From RCIO01 sp035555795 (lineage in GTDB: Bacteria; Pseudomonadota; Alphaproteobacteria; Rhizobiales; Rhizobiaceae), in contig DATMGE010000034.1 in assembly GCA_035555795.1 (NCBI GenBank), positions 1 to 64,000 on the forward strand: DNA of 64,000 nt. Direction: 5' to 3'. The notes below the pieces were generated by a model. The model saw only the letters and a list, made by a program, of their open reading frames with translations, had not been told where the DNA came from and ran no database searches. Made by a program: the position numbers and the translations under genes. This document shows, piece by piece, positions 16,804-29,781 of the stretch (position 1 is its first letter; each line of letters begins with the position of its first letter).

Positions 16804-18120
16804 ATGAGAGACATGCTGAGATCCATCATCCTGATCGGGACGCTTGCGGCCGGCATCGGCATGGGCGCCGTCGCGCCCGCCCATGCGGTGCTGGAGATCG
16901 ACGTCAACAAGGGCGTGGTGGAACCGCTCCCCATCGCCATCACGGATTTCCTGGCGGGTGACCAGATGGGCGCCGATATCGCCGGTGTCGTGGCCGCCGA
17001 CCTGCGACGCTCCGGCCTGTTCGCACCGATCGACAAGGGCGCCTTCATCGAGAAGATCTCCAATCCCGATGTCGCGCCGCGCTTCGATGACTGGAAAGTG
17101 ATCAATGCGCAGGCGCTGGTGACGGGCCGCGTCAATGTCGAGGCGGATGGCCGCATCCGCGCAGAGTTCCGCCTTTGGGACACCTTTGCCGGCCAGCAGC
17201 TCGTCGGCGAGCAGTTCTTCGCCAATCGCGGCAACTGGCGGCGCATCGCCCATATCATCGCCGATGCCATCTATGAGCGGCTGACCGGCGAAAAGGGCTA
17301 TTTCGACACGCGCATCGTCTATGTCGACGAGACGGGACCGAAGGAGAAGCGCGTCAAGCGCCTCGCCATCATGGACCAGGACGGCGCCGGGCACCGCTAT
17401 CTCTCGGATGGGCGGTCCATCGTGATGACGCCGCGTTTCTCGCCGAGCCGGCAGGAAATCACCTACATGTCCTATGAAAACGGTCAGCCGCAGGTCTATC
17501 TGCTGCAGATCGAGACCGGCCAGCGCGAACTGGTGGCGAACTTCCCCAACATGACCTTTGCGCCGCGCTTCTCGCCCGATGGCCAGAAGGTCATCATGTC
17601 GCTGCTGCGCGACGACGGCAATTCCAACATCTTCACCATGGATCTGCGCAGCCGCAACACGACGCGGCTAACCAATTCAGCGGCGATCGACACCTCGCCC
17701 TCCTATTCGCCGGACGGCAGCCAGGTGGTGTTCACCTCCGATCGCGGCGGCCGCACGCAGATCTATGTGATGGGCGCTGACGGCTCCAATCCCCAGCGTA
17801 TCTCCTTCGGCAACGGCACCTATTCCACGCCCGTCTGGTCGCCGCGCGGCGACCTGGTCGCCTTCACCAAGCAGGTCGGCGGCGAGTTCCAGATCGGCGT
17901 CATGCGCACCGACGGATCGGGCGAGCGCATCCTGTCGAGCGGCTACCTCCAGGAAGGACCTACCTGGGCGCCCAACGGCCGCGTGCTGATGTTCTTCCGC
18001 GAGCAGGCCGGCGGCGGCGGACCGCGCCTCTATTCGATCGACCTCACCGGCCGCAACGAACAGGCGATCCCTACCCAGGGCTTCGCGTCCGATCCGGCAT
18101 GGTCGCCCCTGCTCGAATAG
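16804..18120 (+). CDS. tolB: Tol-Pal system periplasmic beta-propeller TolB
   Basis: The start is set at ATG 16804 because it opens the signal peptide (MRDMLRSIILIGTLAAGIGM, cut after AHA), giving 438 residues. An N-terminal domain (about 35-165) binds TolA. A six-bladed propeller follows with repeated PRFSPDGQKVI, PSYSPDGSQVVF and PVWSPRGDLVAF blades that bind Pal. Spacing from tolA is 30 bases. Confidence 0.96.
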   Translation: MRDMLRSIILIGTLAAGIGMGAVAPAHAVLEIDVNKGVVEPLPIAITDFLAGDQMGADIAGVVAADLRRSGLFAPIDKGAFIEKISNPDVAPRFDDWKVINAQALVTGRVNVEADGRIRAEFRLWDTFAGQQLVGEQFFANRGNWRRIAHIIADAIYERLTGEKGYFDTRIVYVDETGPKEKRVKRLAIMDQDGAGHRYLSDGRSIVMTPRFSPSRQEITYMSYENGQPQVYLLQIETGQRELVANFPNMTFAPRFSPDGQKVIMSLLRDDGNSNIFTMDLRSRNTTRLTNSAAIDTSPSYSPDGSQVVFTSDRGGRTQIYVMGADGSNPQRISFGNGTYSTPVWSPRGDLVAFTKQVGGEFQIGVMRTDGSGERILSSGYLQEGPTWAPNGRVLMFFREQAGGGGPRLYSIDLTGRNEQAIPTQGFASDPAWSPLLE

Positions 18121-18386
18121 GCTGGCTGGCCGGGACCCGCTTCTTCAAGGTGCAGGCCATATCGCCCGCATGATGGCGCAAAAGCGCCGTCGGGGCCATG
18201 GCCGCGCCGCCATTTGGCCGCATTCGGGCCTAGGGTGAGGCGGACTGTTCCGGTGCCTGCGAGGGGTGATTCTGCGCAATGCCGGCATGGGGAAGCTTTC
18301 ATTAACCATGCCGGTTGACGTCGGCTTAACCGAGACATGGTTACGGATTGCTCAACCATTTTACTCGAATGCAAGGAGAGGCGGCG

Positions 18387-18899
18387 ATGCGCCGTATTGC
18401 AAATGTAACCCGCAGCCCGGTCGCCGTCGCACTCGTGGCAATGTTGGCCGTCGCAGGCTGCGCGTCCAAGAACAACGTACCCAACAATGCCGCGGAGCTG
18501 GGTCTTGGCGGCGGTGCCGGCGCAGGCGCGCCGGGCTCGCAGCAGGAGTTCACCGTCAGCATCGGCGACCGCATCTTCTTCGATACCGACTCCTCGTCGA
18601 TCCGCGCCGACGCCCAGCAGACGCTGAGCCGCCAGGCCCAGTGGCTGCAGCGCTACACCAATTATTCGATCACCGTGGAAGGCCATGCCGACGAGCGCGG
18701 CACGCGCGAATACAACCTGGCGCTCAGCGCCCGCCGCGCCGCCGCCACGCGCGATTTCCTCGCCGCACGCGGCGTGCCGGCCAGCCGCATCCGCACCATT
18801 TCCTACGGCAAGGAACGGCCGGTCGCGGTGTGCGACAACATCTCCTGCTGGTCGCAGAACCGCCGCGCCGTGACGGTGCTGGGCGGCGCCGGAAGCTGA
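18387..18899 (+). CDS. pal: Peptidoglycan-associated lipoprotein Pal
   Basis: The start at ATG 18387 follows AAGGAGAGG (18373-18381). The protein has 170 residues with a lipoprotein signal (VAMLAVAGC lipobox, Cys about 27). An OmpA-like domain (about 60-165) has FFDTDSSSIRADAQ, the diaminopimelate-binding EGHADERGTREYNLALSARR and SYGKERP. Pal tethers the outer membrane to peptidoglycan. A 266-bp gap separates it from tolB and contains a TTAACCAT half-site (18302-18309), so it may have its own promoter. A terminator follows. Confidence 0.96.
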   Translation: MRRIANVTRSPVAVALVAMLAVAGCASKNNVPNNAAELGLGGGAGAGAPGSQQEFTVSIGDRIFFDTDSSSIRADAQQTLSRQAQWLQRYTNYSITVEGHADERGTREYNLALSARRAAATRDFLAARGVPASRIRTISYGKERPVAVCDNISCWSQNRRAVTVLGGAGS

Positions 18900-18918
18900 T
18901 CGCAACGGGCAAGGATGA

Positions 18919-18947
18919 AAAAGGGGCGGCCATGTGCCGCCCTTTTG
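18919..18947 (+). terminator. Terminator after pal
   Basis: A GGGCGGC/GCCGCCC stem (18924-18930 with 18936-18942, loop CATGT) is flanked by an A-run and followed by TTTTG, 20 bases after the pal stop. Confidence 0.75.
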
Positions 18948-19089
18948 TTTGTGGGCAGCAACAAAATTTGGCCGAAGTCGCGACGCGGAATAATGGCTGG
19001 CATCGCGCAATGCCGTCGCATTTCCATGCGAAGCGGAATGCTCTAGGAAAGATGCTTCCCCGCTCGTATCGGGCGCAGATGAGGGTCAC

Positions 19090-20175
19090 ATGAAACTGAC
19101 GCGTTTTCGCGGAGCCGCCGTGGGGCTCCTGATCGCTTCCGGAACGGCCGCGGCCGCGGCCGCCCCGGCCACCACCGAGGTCGACCGGATGGTCGCCTTC
19201 GGCAGCGCCTTCATGGAGGCGCGCGTGCCGGCGCCGAAAATCCGCGTGCCGGGCCCGCGCAACCAGGAAGAAGGCCGCATCATCCTCGCACAGGCGGGCG
19301 ATCCCCGCGTCACCCAACTCGAGGAGCAGGTGCGCCAGCTTAACGGGCTGGTGGAGGAACTGAATTTCCAGATCCTCCAGATGCAGGAGCAGTTGCGCAA
19401 GATGCAGGAGGATAACGAGTTCCGCTTCCAGGAACTCGAACAGCGCCGGTCGGATGCGGGCGGCAGCGCGCCCCGCAACAGGGACACTGCGCGCAGCGAA
19501 ACGGCCCAGCCGCCGCAGGTCGGCCAGACGGCGCGCAACGACACGATCGAGCAGATCATCGAGACGCCGAACGGCACGCTGAACCAGCCGCCGGCCACGG
19601 CCGACCAGAGCACCTCGCCGCGCCTCGGTGAACCGCCGCGCACCTTCGGCCGCATCACCTTCGACGCCAATGGCAATATTGTGGGTGGCGCGGCCGGCGA
19701 CCCGGCGCCGGCGCGATCCGGCGGCCTGCCCGGCGTGGAAAGCGGGCCTTCGCGGCCCGACCAGACGACTGTCGCCGCGCTGCCCGGCAATGGCGACCCT
19801 GAGGCGCTCTATCGCGATTCCTACCAGTTCATCCTTTCGGGCGATTATGCGACGGCAGAGACCGGCTTTCGCCAGCTGGTGGAAAGCCACAAGGACAGCG
19901 CCCGCATCGCCGATGCGCAGTTCTGGCTCGGTGAGGCGCAGCTTGCGCAGGGCAAGAACCGCGAGGCTGCGCAGACCTTCCTCGCCGCCAATCGCGAGCA
20001 TCCCAACGCCCCCAAGGCCCCCGACACGATGCTGAAGCTCGGCATGGCGCTCGCCGCCATGAAGCAGAAGGACGTTGCCTGCGCGACCTTTGCCGAAGTG
20101 TCGAAGCGCTATCCGAAGGCCTCGCCGGCCATACTCGACCGCGCCAAGCAGGAACAAGGGCGCGCCTCCTGCTGA
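19090..20175 (+). CDS. cpoB: Tol-Pal associated coordinator CpoB (YbgF)
   Basis: This 361-residue exported protein begins with an alanine-rich signal peptide (residues 1-25). A coiled coil (about 72-120, LEEQVRQLNGLVEELNFQIL) trimerises YbgF proteins. A low-complexity linker follows (about 125-235), then three TPR repeats (about 238-355, ALYRDSYQFILSGDYATAET, AQFWLGEAQLAQGKNREAA, DTMLKLGMALAAMKQKDVA). In E. coli CpoB couples Tol-Pal to PBP1B at division. tilS follows after 5 bases. Confidence 0.93.
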   Translation: MKLTRFRGAAVGLLIASGTAAAAAAPATTEVDRMVAFGSAFMEARVPAPKIRVPGPRNQEEGRIILAQAGDPRVTQLEEQVRQLNGLVEELNFQILQMQEQLRKMQEDNEFRFQELEQRRSDAGGSAPRNRDTARSETAQPPQVGQTARNDTIEQIIETPNGTLNQPPATADQSTSPRLGEPPRTFGRITFDANGNIVGGAAGDPAPARSGGLPGVESGPSRPDQTTVAALPGNGDPEALYRDSYQFILSGDYATAETGFRQLVESHKDSARIADAQFWLGEAQLAQGKNREAAQTFLAANREHPNAPKAPDTMLKLGMALAAMKQKDVACATFAEVSKRYPKASPAILDRAKQEQGRASC

Positions 20176-20180
20176 GCGCC

Positions 20181-21473
20181 ATGGCGCGCTTGCCCGATCC
20201 GCGAACGGTTCTTGCGGGGCTCGATCTTCCGGCCGCATCGCCCATCGTGGCGGCCGTTTCCGGCGGCGGCGATTCCGTCGCGCTTCTCCTTCTTCTCGCG
20301 CGCTCCGGTCGCGCCAACTCCGTCATTGCCATCACGATCGACCATGCGCTGCGGCCCGAATCCGCCGATGAGGCGCAGCGCGTCGCCATGTTCTGCCGCA
20401 GCCTCGGCGTCGCGCACCGCATCATGCGGTGGGAGGGCGACAAGCCAGCGACCGGCCTGATGCAGGCAGCCCGCGAGGCGCGCTATCGCCTGCTTGCCGA
20501 AGGTGCGCGGGATGCCGGTGCGTCCGTCGTTCTGACCGGCCATAACCATGATGACCGCGTCGAGACGCTGCTGATGCGCAAAAGGCGCGGCGGCGCGGGG
20601 ACGGGCCTGTCCGCCATCGCGCCGGCGACGCTTTACGACCAGCGCGTCTGGTTCCTGCGCCCGCTGCTCGCCTTCCGCCGCGCGGCGCTGCGGGACTGGC
20701 TGAGCGCCGAGCAAGTGGGCTGGATCGACGATCCCAGCAACGAGGCTGACCGTTTCGAGCGCGTGCGTATCCGCCGCGACGTGGCGGCGATGCCGAATGC
20801 GGTCTTCGCCGACGCATCGGCACAGATGGTGGCGGCCGAGAGAGAGCGATTGGCACGCGCCGCGGCGCTGGCCGGCCTGCTGGCCCGACACGTTTTGGCG
20901 CCGCTGCCCGGCCTGTTTCGCCTCGATCCTTCATTCATGCGTGCGGAAGCGGCCATCGAATTGCTGCGCGTACTGGCCGGCCTTGCCGGCGGCCTGCCGC
21001 ACTGGCCGGCGCATGAGAAGGCTGCGCGTCTCCATGAAGCGATCGCAGCAGGACGGGGCGGCACGCTCGGCCGGGCGCAGTTCGACGTCCGCTCGGCCGG
21101 CATCTTCATCCGCCGCGAAAGCCGCAACATGCCGGCTCTAGGCCCTGCCGATGGGCTCTGGGACGGGCGGTTCCGCCTTGCCGCACCCGTTGCCGCGGTC
21201 GCGCCATGGGGCCGGGGGGCGGTCGCCCCCACCGATCTGCCCGACGGCGTGTCGCCTGCGCTCGCAAGAGCTGCGCTGGCGACGCTGCCTTGCGTCGCCG
21301 AAGATCGCGCATCGCTGGTCCATGCGAAGCTGGCTGAGCCGGCTTTGGGGCCATGGAGCCGTTTCTTGCCCTCCTGGGACTTTGCCGCAGCGGCCGCCAC
21401 GGCGCGCCTTTTCGGGGCGGATGCACCCCCGCTTGCGCCGTTCGGCCTTAATACTGCCCTTGGAGATGCTTAA
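20181..21473 (+). CDS. tilS: tRNA(Ile) lysidine synthase TilS
   Basis: This 430-residue N-type ATP pyrophosphatase has the PP-loop AVSGGGDSVALL (about residues 24-35) and GHNHDDRVETLLMRKRRG (about 115-132). It modifies C34 of tRNA-Ile2 with lysine so that it reads AUA. The C-terminal part is long and variable, as in other Rhizobiales. It lies between cpoB and ftsH, the usual place. Confidence 0.93.
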   Translation: MARLPDPRTVLAGLDLPAASPIVAAVSGGGDSVALLLLLARSGRANSVIAITIDHALRPESADEAQRVAMFCRSLGVAHRIMRWEGDKPATGLMQAAREARYRLLAEGARDAGASVVLTGHNHDDRVETLLMRKRRGGAGTGLSAIAPATLYDQRVWFLRPLLAFRRAALRDWLSAEQVGWIDDPSNEADRFERVRIRRDVAAMPNAVFADASAQMVAAERERLARAAALAGLLARHVLAPLPGLFRLDPSFMRAEAAIELLRVLAGLAGGLPHWPAHEKAARLHEAIAAGRGGTLGRAQFDVRSAGIFIRRESRNMPALGPADGLWDGRFRLAAPVAAVAPWGRGAVAPTDLPDGVSPALARAALATLPCVAEDRASLVHAKLAEPALGPWSRFLPSWDFAAAAATARLFGADAPPLAPFGLNTALGDA

Positions 21474-21577
21474 CCGAGACGCAGCGTCGCGCTTGGCAAG
21501 GGCAGGGGCGACACCTATGTTAGGCCAAGCCATTCACACGGACCGGTGTTTGTCCGCAAACACCAACGGGAAACACC

Positions 21578-23518
<1,941 letters not shown>

Positions 23519-23845
23519 GGCGCTGGTCTCGCGCGTAGCACGAAAGCCATGATGCCGTTGGCATCATGGCAGGCGCCGAACGGTGAAGACCCGGTCCGCC
23601 TTCGGGCGGACAGGAAGGGCAGGGAGCTGTCGGAGGCAGTGGGCCCGGCCGGGAGTGGTTCGGACACCCCATCGCCGCAACACTTCCGCCCGGCGTGACC
23701 ATGCGTTAATCATGCATGCAGATTGTGCAGGTGCCTGCCTCATCCGAAAGAATTGGTTACATACACTCATATATTGTGAGACGGATGCAGGCATCCGGTG
23801 TGGCATGAGTGCTTGCAAGGGACCCAACGGCAAATCACGGATATC
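23519..23845. other. Intergenic region between ftsH and glmM with two perfect hairpins
   Basis: No convincing gene lies in this 327-bp gap. Two strong hairpins occur: 23546-23570 (11-bp perfect stem GCCATGATGCC/GGCATCATGGC, loop GTT) and 23594-23611 (GTCCGCC/GGCGGAC with a UUCG-type tetraloop). Neither has a T-run, so they are not standard terminators. The right part (about 23735-23800) is AT-richer and probably holds the glmM promoter, with a small GGATGC/GCATCC hairpin at 23783-23796. Confidence 0.5.
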
Positions 23846-25198
23846 ATGACCAAGCGCTATTTCGGGACCGACGGAATCCGCGGGCGCGCCAACGCCTTCC
23901 CCATGACCGCAGAGATCGCGATGAAGGTCGGCATGGCCGCCGGTGTCGCCTTCCAGCGCGGCAATCACCGCCATCGCGTGGTGCTTGGCAAGGATACGCG
24001 CCTTTCCGGCTACATGATCGAGAACGCCATGGTGGCGGGCTTCTGCGCGGCGGGCATGGATGTCTTCCTGCTCGGCCCGGTGCCCACGCCGGCCGTCTCC
24101 ATGCTGGCGCGCTCGCTGCGCGCCGATATCGGCGTGATGATCTCGGCCTCGCACAATCCCTATGCCGATAATGGCATCAAGCTGTTCGGGCCGGATGGCT
24201 ACAAGCTCTCCGACGAGATTGAGGACCGCATCGAGGCGCTGATCGACGAGGACTTGTCGCGCCAGCTCGCCGACGTGGCCTCGCTCGGCCGCGCCAAGCG
24301 CGTCGACGGCGTGCATGACCGCTATATCGAATATGCCAAGCGCACGCTGCCGCGCTCCATGTCGCTGGCCGGCCTGCGCGTCGTGGTCGACTGCGCCAAT
24401 GGCGCCGCCTACAAGGTGGCCCCGGCAGCACTTTGGGAGCTGGGCGCCGAAGTCGTTTCGATCAATGTCGAGCCGAACGGCTTCAACATCAATGAGGATT
24501 GCGGCTCAACCGATCCGGCCGGCCTGTGCAAGAAGGTGCATGAAGTGCGCGCCGATATCGGCATTGCGCTGGACGGCGACGCCGACCGCGTTGTCATCGT
24601 GGACGAGACCGGCACGGTGGTCGACGGTGACCAGATCATGGCGCTGATCGCGCAGAGCTGGAACGAGTCCAACCGGCTGGCCGGCGGCGGCGTGGTGGCG
24701 ACGGTGATGTCCAATCTGGGGCTCGAGCGCTTCCTCGCCGACATGAACCTCCAGCTTCATCGCACCAAGGTGGGCGACCGCTACGTGGTCGAGCACATGC
24801 GCGCGCACGGGCTGAATGTCGGCGGCGAGCAGTCCGGCCACATCGTGCTCTCGGATTTCTCGACCACCGGCGACGGGCTTCTGTCGGCGCTGCAGGTGCT
24901 GGCCTGCATCAAGCGCCAGGACAAGCCGGCGAGCGAGGTGCTGCGCAAGTTCGAACCGGTGCCGCAACTGCTCAAGAATGTCCGCTTCTCCGGCGGCAAG
25001 CCGCTGGAAAGCGCGCCGGTCAAGGCAATGATCGAGGATGCCCGCAACCGGCTGGGCAAGTCCGGCCGGCTGGTCATCCGCCCCTCCGGCACCGAGCCGC
25101 TGATCCGTGTCATGGCGGAGGCCGACGACAAGGCGCTGGTCGAGCAGGTCGTGGACGACATCGTCGGCGTCATCGCCGAAACCCGCAACGCGGCCTGA
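23846..25198 (+). CDS. glmM: Phosphoglucosamine mutase GlmM
   Basis: This 450-residue enzyme interconverts glucosamine-6-phosphate and glucosamine-1-phosphate for UDP-GlcNAc synthesis. The start at ATG 23846 gives the family N-terminus MTKRYFGTDGIRG. The phosphoserine loop ISASHNP (about 100-106), the Mg loop DGDADRV (about 243-249), the sugar-binding GGEQSGH (about 327-333) and the phosphate-binding RPSGTEPLIRVM (about 412-423) are all intact. Confidence 0.97.
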   Translation: MTKRYFGTDGIRGRANAFPMTAEIAMKVGMAAGVAFQRGNHRHRVVLGKDTRLSGYMIENAMVAGFCAAGMDVFLLGPVPTPAVSMLARSLRADIGVMISASHNPYADNGIKLFGPDGYKLSDEIEDRIEALIDEDLSRQLADVASLGRAKRVDGVHDRYIEYAKRTLPRSMSLAGLRVVVDCANGAAYKVAPAALWELGAEVVSINVEPNGFNINEDCGSTDPAGLCKKVHEVRADIGIALDGDADRVVIVDETGTVVDGDQIMALIAQSWNESNRLAGGGVVATVMSNLGLERFLADMNLQLHRTKVGDRYVVEHMRAHGLNVGGEQSGHIVLSDFSTTGDGLLSALQVLACIKRQDKPASEVLRKFEPVPQLLKNVRFSGGKPLESAPVKAMIEDARNRLGKSGRLVIRPSGTEPLIRVMAEADDKALVEQVVDDIVGVIAETRNAA

Positions 25199-25217
25199 TC
25201 GCTTCCATTCGTGACAT

Positions 25218-25249
25218 AAAAAAGGGGCGCCATCAGACGCCCCTTTTTT
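25218..25249. terminator. Bidirectional terminator between glmM and the MetE-like gene
   Basis: AAAAAAGGGGCG pairs with CGCCCCTTTTTT around a short loop. T-runs form in both directions, serving glmM (plus) and the convergent MetE-like gene (minus). Confidence 0.88.
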
Positions 25250-25265
25250 GACATCCGACATCGGA

Positions 25266-26381
25266 TCAGGGCTCGCCCCAGATGGTGTGTGCCGTCTCCA
25301 CCACGAGTTCCAGCTTGCGCTTCTGGTCGTCCTCGGTGATGTCGTTGCCGTGCTCGGTCGAGGCGAAGCCGCATTGCGGCGCGATGCCCAGCTGGTCGAG
25401 ATCGGCATATTTCGAGGCTTCCTCGAATTTGCGCTTGAGATCGTCCAGCTTCTCCAGCTTGCCGGTCTTGGTGGTGATGAAGCCCGGATAGACGCGCTGC
25501 TTGCCCTTGGGCAGCAGGCGCAGCGGCTCCAGCCCGCCGGCGCGGTCGCTGTCATATTCCATGAAGAACAGGTCCACGCCGCTCTTGTTGAAGATGGCGT
25601 CGGCAGCGGCGTCATAGCTGCCTTCCGCCGCCCAGGTGGAGCGGAAGTTGCCACGGCACATATGCATGCCGATCAGCATGTCGTCCGGGCGATCCTTGAT
25701 CGCCTCATGCATCATCAGCGCGTATTGGTCGATCAGCCAGTCGGGGTCGACGCCCTCGGCCTTCTTCTGGGCGCGGATCTTCTCGTCGCCGAGATAGGCG
25801 AAATAGATGTCGTCCATCTGCAGGTAGCGGCAGCCGGCGTCGTAGAACGCCTTCACCGCCTTGGCATAGGTGCGCGACAGATCGCCGAAATAGACCGACA
25901 GGTCCTCATATTCCGGCACGTGGATATTGGCCTTCTCGGTGCGGAAATGCACGCAGCTCGGGCCGGGGATCGAGATTTTCGGCGTCACCTTGGTGTTGGC
26001 GGCGACGAATTTGAAATGCTCGATCATCGGGTGGTCGGAAGGGAAGTCGAGCTTGCCGGTGATCGAGGGGAAGATCGCCGGGATCTTCGTGCCGTGGAAC
26101 TGCACGGCATTTTCTTCCGCTCCCTTCACCAGGTCGAGGCCGGTCAGGCCGTCCATGAAGTCGTAGTGCCAGAAGGTGCGGCGTGTCTCGCCGTCGGTCA
26201 CCACCTTGAGGCCGACGGCCTCCTGCATGGCGATGTCGTCGCGGATCGCCACATCCTCGGCTGCCTTCAGCTCCTCGGCGGAAATCGACTTCTTCTCGTA
26301 ATAGGCCTCGCGCGCCGCCTTCACGGCCGGCGGACGGAGCAGGGAGCCGACATGGTCGGCGCGGTAGGGAGCTTGGGACAT
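25266..26381 (-). CDS. Stand-alone MetE C-terminal domain protein (cobalamin-independent methionine synthase-like)
   Basis: This 371-residue TIM-barrel protein corresponds to the catalytic C-terminal half of MetE (full MetE is about 750 residues). The zinc ligands are present: His and Cys in GMHMCRGN (about 219-226), Glu in FFMEYDSD and Cys in APQCGFAS. It opens with RADHVGSLLRP, as in other 'core MetE' proteins. These short forms probably transfer a methyl group to homocysteine, but the methyl donor may not be methyl-THF triglutamate. An imperfect palindrome 58-85 bases upstream may be its operator. Confidence 0.85.
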   Translation of the reverse strand: MSQAPYRADHVGSLLRPPAVKAAREAYYEKKSISAEELKAAEDVAIRDDIAMQEAVGLKVVTDGETRRTFWHYDFMDGLTGLDLVKGAEENAVQFHGTKIPAIFPSITGKLDFPSDHPMIEHFKFVAANTKVTPKISIPGPSCVHFRTEKANIHVPEYEDLSVYFGDLSRTYAKAVKAFYDAGCRYLQMDDIYFAYLGDEKIRAQKKAEGVDPDWLIDQYALMMHEAIKDRPDDMLIGMHMCRGNFRSTWAAEGSYDAAADAIFNKSGVDLFFMEYDSDRAGGLEPLRLLPKGKQRVYPGFITTKTGKLEKLDDLKRKFEEASKYADLDQLGIAPQCGFASTEHGNDITEDDQKRKLELVVETAHTIWGEP

Positions 26382-26438
26382 GATGACCTCGCGGCTTGGG
26401 GATGGCTGAAACTTCCACGCGGCGCCGGATATGTCAAT

Positions 26439-26466
26439 AAGGATATAAAGAAATGCTTATGTCCTT
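26439..26466. promoter_or_regulatory. Imperfect palindrome upstream of the MetE-like gene
   Basis: AAGGATATAAAG and CTTATGTCCTT form an inverted repeat around AAAT, 58 bases from the start codon of the minus-strand MetE-like gene. The ATATAAAG half-site resembles operators of ArsR-type SAM/SAH-responsive repressors of methionine genes in Alphaproteobacteria. The repeat is seen; the assignment is inference. Confidence 0.4.
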
Positions 26467-26564
26467 ACGTGACTATTGGAACATCCTTCGCTGCCGGCAA
26501 AATGCGCCGGTTTAGCATCGCCGGAAACGGCGGGAGCCGCACTGGACGTGGTTAATTTTCAAGG

Positions 26565-26579
26565 TTAAGCGCACCTTAA
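26565..26579. promoter_or_regulatory. CtrA-type box upstream of the second omp gene
   Basis: TTAA-GCGCACC-TTAA, an exact TTAA-N7-TTAA match flanked by GG and CC, lies 67 bases upstream of the omp start. A further TTAA is at 26552-26555. Confidence 0.5.
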
Positions 26580-26646
26580 CCTTTACCTTGCAGTATCCAC
26601 GCGAGTTCAACCTCCGTCGTCTTCGACGGGATGGTCCGGGGATTGC

Positions 26647-27489
26647 ATGACCATGTTCAACAACGCGAAGCAGCTTCTGTGGAGCGCGGCCCTCGTCGCC
26701 GGCACGGCGATGCCGGCGGTCGCCGCCGATATTTACGAGCCGATTATCGACACGCCGCCGCCGGTCTACGAATATGAGAAGCCGGCGTCCGAAGGCGGCT
26801 GGTATCTGCGCGGCGATATCGACTATCACTGGACCGGCTGGCGCGGCGGCGACTACATCGTCTATTTCCCGCCCGGCACGCAGTCCTTCCTGACCGGCGC
26901 GATGCGGCCTTCCTTCTCGCTCGGCGCCGGTGTCGGCTACCAGGCCAACAAGTGGTTCCGCGCCGACTTTACCGGCGACTACTGGTTCAAGTCGCGTTTC
27001 CGCGGCACGACCGGCACCGCCTGCGGCCTGACCTGCACCGACGAAGCCGATATGAGCGCGCTGGTGCTGATGGCCAATGCCTATGCCGAGCTCGGCACCT
27101 TCAACCGTATCACGCCCTATATCGGTGCCGGTATCGGTGGCGCGCATGTCAGGTGGGGCCAGCTGCGCAATACGCCCGGCGGCGGCAATCCGATCATCCA
27201 CGACGGTGCGTCGAGCTGGCGCTTCGCCTGGTCGCTCATGGCCGGTGCGAGCTACTGCATCAACAAGAACTGGAAGGCCGATCTCGGCTATCGCTATACC
27301 CGGGTCTCCGGCGGCCGCATGTTCCAGATGGCGCCAGGCGCGCCTGGACCCGGCTTCGACCGCGGCTTCAATGTCCACGAGGCTCGCGCCGGCCTGCGCT
27401 ACCAGTTCGGTGGCGGCAAGGATTGCGCGCCGGTCCAGGAAGCCTATGTGCCCTACGAGCCGGAAACGGTCACGCCGGTCTACAAGTAG
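26647..27489 (+). CDS. Omp25/Omp31-type outer-membrane beta-barrel protein
   Basis: This 280-residue protein has a signal peptide (QLLWSAALVAGTAMPAVAA, cut near residue 27). The mature part opens with an acidic Pro-rich stretch, then barrel strands (GGWYLRGDIDYHWTG, LGAGVGYQANKWFRADFTGD, TPYIGAGIGGAHVR). The usual last strand HEARAGLRYQFG is followed by an unusual extra 23-residue tail with a Cys and several Pro/Glu. It shares its architecture with the protein at 1466-2320. An ATG two codons in (26653) is equally possible as start. Confidence 0.9.
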   Translation: MTMFNNAKQLLWSAALVAGTAMPAVAADIYEPIIDTPPPVYEYEKPASEGGWYLRGDIDYHWTGWRGGDYIVYFPPGTQSFLTGAMRPSFSLGAGVGYQANKWFRADFTGDYWFKSRFRGTTGTACGLTCTDEADMSALVLMANAYAELGTFNRITPYIGAGIGGAHVRWGQLRNTPGGGNPIIHDGASSWRFAWSLMAGASYCINKNWKADLGYRYTRVSGGRMFQMAPGAPGPGFDRGFNVHEARAGLRYQFGGGKDCAPVQEAYVPYEPETVTPVYK

Positions 27490-27510
27490 GATCTCCGGCA
27501 GATTTCAGGA

Positions 27511-27535
27511 AGGCCGCCTCCGGGCGGCCTTTTTC
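27511..27535 (+). terminator. Terminator of the omp gene
   Basis: AGGCCGCC/GGCGGCCT stem with TCCG loop, followed by TTTTTCTTTTTT, 22 bases after the stop. Confidence 0.88.
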
Positions 27536-27565
27536 TTTTTTCTTTCTTTGCGTGGCGGCCTAAGC

Positions 27566-29371
<1,806 letters not shown>

Positions 29372-29540
29372 GCTGTTCCTGCCTCACCCCGCCTGCTGCG
29401 GCCTTGTGGTTTGACGCCGGCTGATGTATAGGCACCGCCGACCGTTTCCGAAGCCGTAGCCTCCCATGGCCGCGGCTTCAAGTTTTCAGATTGGGCGAGA
29501 TCGCCGCAGGCAGAACGCGCCCCAAGCCAGGAACAAGCCG

Positions 29541-29762
29541 ATGAAAGCCGACATCCACCCCGACTACCACACCATCAAGGTCGTGATGACCGACGGCACC
29601 GAGTACCTCACCCGCTCGACCTGGGGCAAGGAAGGCGACACGATGAACCTCGACATCGACCCGAATTCGCATCCTGCCTGGACCGGCGGCTCGCAGAACC
29701 TCGTCGATCGCGGCGGCCGTCTCACCAAGTTCAAGAACAAGTTCGCCAATCTGGGCATCTGA
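29541..29762 (+). CDS. rpmE: 50S ribosomal protein L31
   Basis: This 73-residue L31 starts at ATG 29541 (MKADIHPDYHTIKVVMTDGT). It has no cysteine at all, so it is the zinc-independent (C-minus) form, as is usual in rhizobia. The upstream in-frame extension to 29466 is not part of the family. Confidence 0.96.
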   Translation: MKADIHPDYHTIKVVMTDGTEYLTRSTWGKEGDTMNLDIDPNSHPAWTGGSQNLVDRGGRLTKFKNKFANLGI

Positions 29763-29781
29763 TCCCGGACGCATTCGAACG

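Noticed and set aside
24506..25654. 382-codon minus-strand frame over the glmM end and MetE start
   Set aside because: It crosses the bidirectional terminator and two well-identified genes, with Arg/His/Asp-biased composition.
26382..26640. SAM riboswitch before the MetE-like gene
   Set aside because: No SAM-I or SAM-II core was recognised; only a protein-type palindrome is seen.
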